This document shows, piece by piece, positions 1 through 5,904 of a DNA stretch of 7,490 nt. The notes below the pieces were generated by a model. The model saw nothing but the letters and a program-made list of their open reading frames with translations, ran no database searches and was not told where the DNA came from. The stretch's first letter is position 1, and the number at the start of each line of letters is the position of its first letter. This DNA comes from Thalassospiraceae bacterium (lineage in GTDB: Bacteria; Pseudomonadota; Alphaproteobacteria; Rhodospirillales; Magnetovibrionaceae), in assembly GCA_030637205.1 (NCBI GenBank), contig DAOVVL010000084.1:1-7490 (forward strand). The letters run 5' to 3'. The position numbers and the translations under genes are program-made.

Positions 1-10
1 ATTAACCAAT

Positions 11-1336
11 ATGGACCAAGCCGTTGCACCATCCCCGTTCCTGGTTGCGCTGAACCTGACCCGGCGCTGCAATCTGGCATGTGCGCATTGTTATCTGGAT
101 GCCAACACCCGCAAGGCTGGTGAGCAGGGCGAACTGAGCACCGAAGAAGTGAAGCTGATCATCGACGACATTGCCGATCTTGGTGATGAAACCATGGTGG
201 TGCTGACCGGCGGCGAGCCGATGGTGCGTCGCGACCTTGAAGAACTGGTGGCGCACACCGCGTCGCGCGGCCTGATGCCGGTGATCGGTACCAACGGTAC
301 GCTTTTAAATGAAAAACGCGCGGCAAGCCTTAAAGAAGCCGGCCTTCAGGGCATGGGTATCAGTCTCGATTCGCTCAGGCCCGCCCACCACGATGAATTT
401 CGCGGATCGAACGGGTCGTGGGAAAAGGCCATGCGCGCCATTGATCTTTGCCGCAAGTCGAAAATCCGTTTCCAGATCCACTTTTCCGTGACCGACGACA
501 ACGCCTATGAGTTGGACGACATGATCGCTTTTGCCAAGGAAGCCAAGGCGTTTGTGCTGAACGTATTTTTTCTGGTGTGTACCGGGCGCGGCGAAAAAGT
601 CACTAACATTTCGCGCGAAACCTACGATGATGTTTTGCGCCGCGTGACCAAAAGTGCCCGCGACGAGCAGGGCCTGATCGTGCGCGCCAAATGCGCACCC
701 CATTTCAAGCGCATGGCCCTGGAACTGGACCCCAGCTGGCCGGTGACCGCGGCGCACGGCTATGAAGCCGGGGGATGTCTTGCCGGTACGCGCTATGCCC
801 GCGTCACCCCCGAAGGCGATGTGACGCCGTGCCCCTATATGGAACAAGCTGTGGGCAATGTGCGCGATGAAAAGTTTTCGTATCTGTGGCAGAACGCGCA
901 GGTCTTTCAGGATTTGCGCGCCCCCAAGCTTGAAGGGCGGTGTGGGGCTTGCGAATACGCAAAACTTTGCGGCGGATGCCGCGCCCGGCCGCTGGCGCGC
1001 GACGGCAACATGATGGGCGAAGACTTCCTCTGTGCGTATCAGCCCCAAGGCGGGGCCGTCATTGAACCGATGCCCGAAGCCGAAGGCAACATGGTGTGGA
1101 CGGCGGACGCGGAAGTCTGGCTAAAACGCATCCCTTCTTTCGTGCGCCGCTTTGTGCGCAAACGCGCCGAAGATCACGTTCGTGCCAACGGTGGCGACGA
1201 AGTGACGGCGGAAATCATTGGTGCGCTGGCCCGCGAACGCTTCAAGGGCCGTGGTGGTGGCCACAAACGAATGGCAAAGATGCGCGAAATGATGGAACAG
1301 GATGACCACGATGATGCGTCAGGCGGTGCTGCATGA
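11..1336 (+). CDS. AhbD/NirJ-like radical SAM/SPASM protein with C-terminal PCP_red-like domain
   Basis: Probable cytoplasmic radical SAM enzyme acting on a tetrapyrrole. The N-terminus carries CxxxCxxC (C20, C24, C27) for the SAM-binding [4Fe-4S] cluster, followed by GGEP at 67-70. Residues about 250-345 form a SPASM-type region: C256, C274 (C-x12-G-x4-C), then C311-x2-C314-x5-C320-x2-C323 and C341, with C228 as a further candidate ligand. The stretch around GTRYARVTPEGDVTPCPYM closely resembles AhbD (Fe-coproporphyrin III decarboxylase to heme b) and NirJ (heme d1). Residues about 363-410 (W-x6-W-L-x2-IP-x-FVR, then E and a VTAE segment) resemble the PCP_red tail of BchB/ChlB. A charged tail ends the 441-residue protein. 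The stop overlaps the next start as ATGA, so the two are one operon with an oxidase of porphyrinogens. Only 10 bases precede the ATG and no upstream stop is visible, so the start is unconfirmed. The radical SAM family is near certain; the exact substrate is inference and could also be a peptide. Confidence 0.9.
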   Translation: MDQAVAPSPFLVALNLTRRCNLACAHCYLDANTRKAGEQGELSTEEVKLIIDDIADLGDETMVVLTGGEPMVRRDLEELVAHTASRGLMPVIGTNGTLLNEKRAASLKEAGLQGMGISLDSLRPAHHDEFRGSNGSWEKAMRAIDLCRKSKIRFQIHFSVTDDNAYELDDMIAFAKEAKAFVLNVFFLVCTGRGEKVTNISRETYDDVLRRVTKSARDEQGLIVRAKCAPHFKRMALELDPSWPVTAAHGYEAGGCLAGTRYARVTPEGDVTPCPYMEQAVGNVRDEKFSYLWQNAQVFQDLRAPKLEGRCGACEYAKLCGGCRARPLARDGNMMGEDFLCAYQPQGGAVIEPMPEAEGNMVWTADAEVWLKRIPSFVRRFVRKRAEDHVRANGGDEVTAEIIGALARERFKGRGGGHKRMAKMREMMEQDDHDDASGGAA

Positions 1337-2730
1337 ACATAGATGTGGCCATTATCGGCGGTGGCGTGTCCGGCTTGGCAACGGCATATCACCTGCGAAA
1401 TCAAGGGCGTACGGTCTGCGTTCTCGAACGCCAAGTGCGCACCGGCGGAAGTGCTATATCGGAACGCATGGGCGGGTTCTTGATGGAACACGGCCCCAGC
1501 TCGCTCAACATCACGGCGGAAGAAGCCACCACCATGTCGTCGCGTCTGGGGCTTGATGCAGAGGTGCGAAATTTAAGCGAAGCCGTGCAAAACCGTTATC
1601 TGGTGAAAGACGGTACGCTTAACCCGATTTCCATTCACCCCATGGGCTTTATGTTATCAAATTATCTTTCGCCCAAAGCGCGCCTGCGCATGGCTGCGGA
1701 AATGCTGATCTCGCACCGCGCCAGCGGGCCGGAAGAAACGGTGGCCGAATATTCCAACCGCCGGTTTGGCAAGGAATTTACCGACCGCGTGATCGATCCA
1801 CTGGTAGGCGGCTTGTACGCGGGGCTGGCATCGGAACTTTCCATGGCGGCGGTGTTTCCGAAACTGGCCGAGATGGAGCGTAAATACGGATCGCTGGTGA
1901 TCGCGGTGTTGTCGCGCTGGCTGCAGGGCGGCAAGGCACCTATGCGCAGACTGTTTTCATGGAAAGACGGGGTCGGTACGCTGCCGTCGGCACTGGCAAA
2001 ATCCCTGCGCCACGAAATTCAGACCGGTGTGGTGGTGAAACGCATTCACCAAAAGCCTGAAGGCTTTCGCATCGAAACGCAAAATAGCGGCACCATCCGT
2101 GCGCGCGCCGTGGTGATCGCCACCCAGCCGCATGTGGCCGCCACGTTGCTGGAACCGCTGGACACGGATGCAACCGAGGCCGCGTCCAACATCGCCGCGC
2201 CGCCGCTTTCGGTGGTGTTTCTGGGCTATAAGCGCGAACAGATCGCGCATCCATTGGATGGGTTGGGCTATTTGACGCCACCGCTGGAAGGGCGAAGCCT
2301 TAGCGGGGCACTATTTGGCTCCACCATGTTCAAAGACCGCGCCCCCGAAGGCCATGTGGCGTTATCGGCTTACATCGGTGGTGCGCGCGCACCTGGGCTG
2401 GCGGGGCTATCACAGCCAGACCTGATACAAATGGTTCGCGATGAATTCGGCGAACTGCTGGGTGCCAAGGGCGACCCGGTGATCGCACGGGTTCGCCAGT
2501 GGCCGCGCGGCCTGCCGCAACTGACCACCAGCCATAAAGCGCGTGTTGATCGCCTAAACGGAATTTCCGAGCGTGTGCCGGGCCTGTTTCTCAGCGGCAA
2601 CTACCTAATCGGCCCGGCGGTTGCCAACTGCCTGCGCCAAGCCGCGACCACCTCGCAAAACGTCGAAACCTATTTTGAAAATCAGGGCGAAAGCCGCGCG
2701 GACGTGGTCGAGAACCTGATGCAGGCCTGA
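1333..2730 (+). CDS. HemY-like FAD-dependent protoporphyrinogen/coproporphyrinogen oxidase
   Basis: A 465-residue flavoprotein of the amine-oxidase fold, the usual length for HemY/PPO. FAD-binding features are the N-terminal dinucleotide motif GGGVSG (9-14), an acidic residue ending strand 2 (E32), the R-x-GG segment (36-39), and the C-terminal FAD segment LFLSGNYLIG (418-427) followed by ANCLRQA. Family-specific signatures are GGFLMEHGPSS (47-57), ETVAEYSNRRFGKEF (135-149), PLVGGLYAG (156-164), FPKLAEMERKYGSL (175-188) and KDGVGTLPSAL (211-221). The last are characteristic of oxygen-dependent protoporphyrinogen IX oxidase and the related coproporphyrinogen III oxidase. It would remove six electrons from a porphyrinogen to give the porphyrin, probably at the membrane face. 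The start overlaps the upstream stop by four bases and has only a weak internal AGG/GGCGG upstream, which suggests translational coupling. Phytoene-desaturase-like oxidases share the fold but not these mid-protein motifs. Whether it makes protoporphyrin or coproporphyrin cannot be told from sequence. Confidence 0.9.
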   Translation: MNIDVAIIGGGVSGLATAYHLRNQGRTVCVLERQVRTGGSAISERMGGFLMEHGPSSLNITAEEATTMSSRLGLDAEVRNLSEAVQNRYLVKDGTLNPISIHPMGFMLSNYLSPKARLRMAAEMLISHRASGPEETVAEYSNRRFGKEFTDRVIDPLVGGLYAGLASELSMAAVFPKLAEMERKYGSLVIAVLSRWLQGGKAPMRRLFSWKDGVGTLPSALAKSLRHEIQTGVVVKRIHQKPEGFRIETQNSGTIRARAVVIATQPHVAATLLEPLDTDATEAASNIAAPPLSVVFLGYKREQIAHPLDGLGYLTPPLEGRSLSGALFGSTMFKDRAPEGHVALSAYIGGARAPGLAGLSQPDLIQMVRDEFGELLGAKGDPVIARVRQWPRGLPQLTTSHKARVDRLNGISERVPGLFLSGNYLIGPAVANCLRQAATTSQNVETYFENQGESRADVVENLMQA

Positions 2731-2756
2731 CCATCACCCCTGACCGCATCTTTTTT
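2718..2756 (+). terminator. Possible weak rho-independent terminator of the tetrapyrrole operon
   Basis: A 5-bp stem GATGC (2718-2722) pairs with GCATC (2746-2750) and is followed directly by six T (2751-2756). The stem includes the end of the oxidase gene and the loop is long (23 nt), so this is weak. The position just after the last operon gene supports it. Confidence 0.3.
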
Positions 2757-2831
2757 CCCTTCCAGATCAGATACTGAAAGCACGTTCGATGCGGCCCTGC
2801 GTTTCCATGGCCGGGAGATGTGGCTAAATAG

Positions 2832-2863
2832 TTGGTGTCAGGGCAGGCCCGCGCGGCTATATT
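2832..2863 (+). promoter_or_regulatory. Candidate promoter for the nickel/cobalt permease
   Basis: TATATT at 2858-2863 is a good -10-like hexamer in otherwise GC-rich DNA. TTGGTG at 2832-2837 could be a -35, but the spacer is 20 nt, longer than the optimum of about 17. The 178-bp gap after the operon and the possible terminator at 2718-2756 make a separate promoter plausible. No cobalamin riboswitch is seen in the leader. Confidence 0.35.
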
Positions 2864-2870
2864 CGCCTGC

Positions 2871-2885
2871 GCCCCTTCAAGGGGC
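2871..2885 (+). promoter_or_regulatory. Hairpin in the permease leader, next to the predicted transcript start
   Basis: GCCCCTTCAAGGGGC can fold with a 5-7 bp stem around a minimal TTCAA loop. It begins 8 bases after the candidate -10, so it would be the 5' end of the transcript, or a double-stranded operator. No T-run follows, so it is not an intrinsic terminator. A candidate Shine-Dalgarno AAGGA (2892-2896) follows it, 12 nt before the start codon. Confidence 0.35.
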
Positions 2886-2908
2886 ATTTCAAAGGACCCC
2901 CGGCAGTT

Positions 2909-3637
2909 ATGTTTTCAGCAATTTTCCTCGGCCTGATGATGGGCATGCGACACGCTATCGAAGCCGACCACGTGGCGGCGTTGGCGTCGTTGATGGCGCG
3001 CGATGTGCCACGGCGCGGCTTGTGGAAGCTGGGCACATTGTGGGGCAGTGGCCACGCGGTGACGTTGTTTGGCGTCGGTCTTTTTTTCCTGGCCTTTGAC
3101 TGGGCCGCGCCTGAACAGTTTTCAGGCTGGCTGGAACTGGCGGTCGGTTTCATGTTAGTGGCGCTGGGCCTTGACCTGATCCGCCGCGTGGTGATGGACC
3201 GTATCCATTTTCACACCCACGATCACGGCGACCGGGTGCGCCACTTTCACGCCCATTCGCACGCCGATGATACCCTTGAGCGCACCGTGAACCGTGCGCA
3301 CGACCCGGCCCAGCACCCGCACCGTCACGGGGCGCGGCTTTCGCTGCGCGCCTTTGTGGTCGGCATGGTGCACGGCATGGCGGGTTCCGCCGCGCTGGTG
3401 CTGGTGGTGTTGGGCTCAATCCAGTCGTTTTGGCTGGGTGTGGTTTATATGATTTTGTTTGGGGTGGGTTCGGTGGTCGGCATGGCGTTGTTCAGCGCAG
3501 CCATCTCCCTGCCGATCCGTCTTTCCGCGCGCTCAATGACTTGGGCGTTTAACGGCCTGCAAGGTGGCATCGGGGTCTGGACGTTGGTAATTGGCGTATC
3601 GCTCATCACCGATCACGCCACCATCCTCATCGGCTAA
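2909..3637 (+). CDS. NiCoT/UreH-like nickel or cobalt permease with His-rich loop
   Basis: A 242-residue integral inner-membrane protein. The first helix carries RHAIEADH (14-21), which fits the H-x4-D-H metal-selectivity signature of NiCoT/RcnA/UreH-type transporters. GSGHAVTLF (46-54) corresponds to the second conserved motif, and GMVHGMAGSAAL (152-163) marks the start of the C-terminal half. Hydrophobic segments lie near 1-12, 47-64, 74-94, 148-170, 173-200 and 215-235. Between the two halves, residues 100-140 form a hydrophilic loop with about a dozen histidines (HFHTHDH, HFHAHSH, HPHRH), a likely metal-binding segment. Its role would be Ni2+ or Co2+ movement across the inner membrane; direction and metal cannot be told from sequence. 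The start at 2909 follows AAGGA (2892-2896) with a long 12-nt gap. It lies downstream of a porphyrin operon but across a 178-bp spacer, so a functional link, such as metal supply for tetrapyrroles, is speculation. A TauE/SafE- or HupE-like annotation is the main alternative. Confidence 0.82.
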   Translation: MFSAIFLGLMMGMRHAIEADHVAALASLMARDVPRRGLWKLGTLWGSGHAVTLFGVGLFFLAFDWAAPEQFSGWLELAVGFMLVALGLDLIRRVVMDRIHFHTHDHGDRVRHFHAHSHADDTLERTVNRAHDPAQHPHRHGARLSLRAFVVGMVHGMAGSAALVLVVLGSIQSFWLGVVYMILFGVGSVVGMALFSAAISLPIRLSARSMTWAFNGLQGGIGVWTLVIGVSLITDHATILIG

Positions 3638-3841
3638 GCGCGTATCGGGCGGCTGGCATGGTTTCTCCATGAATGGGAATACTGGCGCGAACTGATGGGC
3701 CCGGGAATTTCCCCACTTTTCGCTAATGTTCGCTTTTCTCGTCAAGACCCGGCAGGAAACGCCCCATCTTCGAAGGTGCGTTTACAGCCAATGGTGGATA
3801 TCGATACCGCTGAGAAAATGGCGGATAAAAAAACGCTGTGA
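3638..3841 (+). other. Open in-frame extension after the permease stop; possible small ORF or gene remnant
   Basis: Directly after the TAA at 3635-3637 the same frame stays open for 67 sense codons to TGA at 3839-3841. Its start is rich in aromatic and charged residues (AWFLHEWEYWRELMGPG). The first ATG in this frame is at 3695, which would give 48 residues, but no Shine-Dalgarno precedes it. I do not recognise the product. It may be a remnant of a gene that lost its start, a readthrough extension, or chance. Confidence 0.2.
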
Positions 3842-3882
3842 ACAAGAGGCATTGTTAAGTATAAGATGACCGTTTGTGCGTT

Positions 3883-3898
3883 GCCCCGCCTGTGGGGC
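3883..3898 (+). repeat. GC-rich hairpin GCCCC/GGGGC
   Basis: GCCCC (3883-3887) pairs with GGGGC (3894-3898) across a 6-nt loop. No T-run follows, so it is not an obvious intrinsic terminator by itself. It may belong to a structured leader or the 3' end of the permease transcript. Confidence 0.4.
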
Positions 3899-3913
3899 GG
3901 CCCAAGGTGCGTC

Positions 3914-3932
3914 ATCAGCTCAGGCTGATTTT
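3914..3932 (+). terminator. Small stem-loop followed by TTTT, possible terminator or operator
   Basis: ATCAGC (3914-3919) and GCTGAT (3924-3929) form a 6-bp stem with a TCAG loop, followed by a short T stretch. Because the right arm is the first of three tandem copies, the left arm could pair with any of them. The T-run is short, so termination is uncertain. Confidence 0.3.
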
Positions 3933-3953
3933 CGCTGATTTTCGCTGATTTTC
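3924..3953 (+). repeat. Three perfect tandem copies of a 10-bp unit
   Basis: The unit GCTGATTTTC occurs at 3924-3933, 3934-3943 and 3944-3953 with no mismatch, ending 54 bases before the helicase start. The 10-bp period places each copy on the same face of the helix, as in iteron-like or cooperative protein-binding sites. Slippage expansion of a short repeat is the simple alternative. Confidence 0.9.
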
Positions 3954-4007
3954 CATGACATTGCCCTTCACCGGGTGCGGTCATCCATTTGTTGATATAG
4001 GTTTTCG

Positions 4008-5840
4008 ATGCATCTCAGAAATTGGCAACAAAAAATTATCGATGACTTTCCGTCGATCATCAGCAAGTACCGCAGATTTATCCTGAAAGCGCCAACCGGC
4101 GCAGGCAAGACCGTGCTCGCGAGCGAGATTGTGGAACGGTTCTATAAAGACAAGAAAATTGTCGTGTTGTGCCACCGCCTTGTGTTGTTAGAGCAACTCG
4201 AAGCGGCCTTGAGCAAGAAGCACTCCGTTCGCAAGTTAAAGGCCACCGACACGGGCCATGCTTTTGAGGGTTACGATATTTTGCTCTCGACCAATATGCG
4301 CGCCAAAGAGATGTTGGCTGACGCCATCCCCAAGGCCGACCTCATCATTGTAGACGAGGCCCACCGCGTATCTCCCAATGGAACGGCCTATAAACGGATC
4401 ATCGATAATTTTAACGAGAACGGCAAACCCGAAGCACACTTTATCGGGCTGACGGCTTCGCCTGAGCGCATTACAAACGACCAGCGTGACCAGCTTAATC
4501 TTGCCTTCGACACCATTATCGATTGCGCAAATATTGAAGACTTAATTGAAGAGGGCGTATTGGTGCAGCCGGTTTACCGGCCCCATTTTGTACACGATCT
4601 GGACCTGGGTAGCATCGATATCAGTTCGGGCGATTTTCCGGTTACCAAACTGGCCCCCGCAATCATTAAATCTTCGATGATCGACTACGCCATGTGGAGC
4701 TACAACGAAGAGCGTTTAAAGGTTACCGGGAAACCTGTGTCGGCCTGGTTCTGCGCCGATATTAGCGTCGCGGAAGCAACGTTAGCTAAAATTCAGGAAT
4801 TTGGTATCAACGCCGCGATCATCACCGCCGGGACATCGATCAAGGAACGCATGGCGCTTTTGGCCCGCCACGAGAGCGGCGACATTGAGGCCATGGTATC
4901 GGTGGGCGTGCTGGCTGAGGGCTGGGATAATCCATACTGCAATATCATCGTCCATCTTCGCCCGACCTTATCAAAAGTCCTGTGGGGCCAGTCAGTAGGG
5001 CGTGGGTTGCGCTCGGCACCGGGCAAGGATAAATGCATTGTCATCGATGTCAGTTCCAACTGGAGCACCTTCGGCCCGGTGGAAAAACTGGAATGGAGCC
5101 TTTGGAGCACGCGTCGTTCCCATATGAAATACATGAACCGCTTCAATTGGATAGGCCGACAGCAGGACGGCGAGGAAGTCAGCGATATCTATTTGCTGTG
5201 CAAAAATGAATTGGCGAATAAAACGCGCTGCTCTCATATTTACAGGAAAAATGCCTATAAAGACGACACCTGTCCTGTCTGTGGCACTTATGCGGCAACC
5301 GATATCTACAAGGAGCAGAAGCTTGATAGTTCGCTGAACGAAGGCGGGCTGCATCGGTTGTTCTTCGAGCGCGCGCCAAAAGTCTATGGTGAGATGAACC
5401 TGTCTGTTTGGGAAAGCCTTGGCGGGACGGCGTGGAAATCAGCAACGGATAAAGAAAAGGTGTTCCTTACTTTCTGTATGGCGTTCGCAGAAGTATCAGG
5501 CGACGAGACAAAATCAGAAACGGATTATTGGGACGCGGCCCTGGCAGCCGAAGCGCACATCCGTGCCTATCTGGTGAAAAATCAATTCTGGATCAAAAAA
5601 CAGCAAGACTTTGAACTTCGGCTCATCGCAGATGGCATGCTGGCCGGCAAACAGATCCGGACCCTGCAGGCTCATTATGGAATTTCACTTTGCGGCACTT
5701 CATTTCATACCCACACGCCCGCAGAAAATGAACGTAAATACCAAAAGGCCATAAAAATAGCCGAAAGGCTCGCGATGCTCGGCTGTTCTTCATCTGATAA
5801 CCTGCCCTATTTCAACGCCGCCGATCATTTGGTTGCTTAA
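4008..5840 (+). CDS. Stand-alone superfamily 2 DEAH-box helicase with zinc ribbon
   Basis: A 610-residue ATP-dependent helicase/translocase of the SSL2/XPB-like (COG1061) group. Visible motifs are an N-terminal RNWQQKII (4-11), Walker A APTGAGKT (28-35), DEAH (116-119), TAS (149-151), SVGVLAEGWDNP (298-309) and the arginine-finger motif QSVGRGLR (328-335). Both RecA lobes are therefore present and look active. C398, C408, C422 and C425 (C-x9-C-x13-C-x2-C) form a likely zinc ribbon. Residues about 430-610 match no family I can name; they are tryptophan- and charge-rich and probably give nucleic-acid or partner specificity. Similar stand-alone helicases occur in phages, plasmids and bacterial accessory regions. 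No nuclease, methylase or toxin partner lies beside it here. The start at 4008 has only a weak TAGG upstream. Its GC content is visibly lower than that of the left-hand genes, which suggests acquisition. A role in defence or repair is inference. Confidence 0.9.
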   Translation: MHLRNWQQKIIDDFPSIISKYRRFILKAPTGAGKTVLASEIVERFYKDKKIVVLCHRLVLLEQLEAALSKKHSVRKLKATDTGHAFEGYDILLSTNMRAKEMLADAIPKADLIIVDEAHRVSPNGTAYKRIIDNFNENGKPEAHFIGLTASPERITNDQRDQLNLAFDTIIDCANIEDLIEEGVLVQPVYRPHFVHDLDLGSIDISSGDFPVTKLAPAIIKSSMIDYAMWSYNEERLKVTGKPVSAWFCADISVAEATLAKIQEFGINAAIITAGTSIKERMALLARHESGDIEAMVSVGVLAEGWDNPYCNIIVHLRPTLSKVLWGQSVGRGLRSAPGKDKCIVIDVSSNWSTFGPVEKLEWSLWSTRRSHMKYMNRFNWIGRQQDGEEVSDIYLLCKNELANKTRCSHIYRKNAYKDDTCPVCGTYAATDIYKEQKLDSSLNEGGLHRLFFERAPKVYGEMNLSVWESLGGTAWKSATDKEKVFLTFCMAFAEVSGDETKSETDYWDAALAAEAHIRAYLVKNQFWIKKQQDFELRLIADGMLAGKQIRTLQAHYGISLCGTSFHTHTPAENERKYQKAIKIAERLAMLGCSSSDNLPYFNAADHLVA

Positions 5841-5904
5841 ATTGCCTTAGCCTTGAGTTTCTGCTTCTATCTTGAGGCCAATGGCGCCATAGGGGAGAAC
5901 CAAC

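Larger units (their letters stand above)
3638..4007. other. 370-bp intergenic region between permease and helicase
   Basis: No protein of recognised family is encoded on either strand. It holds an open continuation of the permease frame to 3841, a GC hairpin (3883-3898), a small inverted repeat (3914-3929) and three perfect 10-bp tandem copies (3924-3953). A -10-like TATAAG occurs at 3860-3865 without a convincing -35. The helicase start is preceded only by a weak TAGG (3998-4001). The composition turns more AT-rich here. It could be a decayed gene, a regulatory leader for the helicase or the scar of an insertion. Confidence 0.6.

Noticed and set aside
305..1048. Long antisense open frame (247 codons) opposite the radical SAM gene
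   Set aside because: The plus-strand gene has clear cysteine and family motifs through this whole stretch; the antisense product has no recognisable motif and is expected by chance in GC-rich coding DNA.
2731..2908. Cobalamin or nickel riboswitch upstream of the permease
   Set aside because: No B12-box-like sequence and not enough conserved helices in the 178 bp; only one small hairpin is seen.
3657..3671. CATGG/CCATG inverted repeat just after the permease
   Set aside because: Five-base arms with no T-run or second copy; common by chance.
3924..3953. Short CRISPR-like array
   Set aside because: The three 10-bp units are contiguous with no spacers, far too short for CRISPR repeats, and no cas gene is present.
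3742..3984. Minus-strand 80-codon open frame in the intergenic region
   Set aside because: No Shine-Dalgarno, no recognisable motif, and it covers the tandem repeat and hairpins, which suits non-coding DNA better.
5841..5904. FNR/NNR-type regulatory box or paired CTTGAG repeats before the NnrU gene
   Set aside because: No TTGAT-N4-ATCAA-like palindrome; CTTGAG occurs twice (5852-5857 and 5871-5876), but six-base matches in 64 bp are weak, and the possible -10 TATCTT lacks a properly spaced -35.
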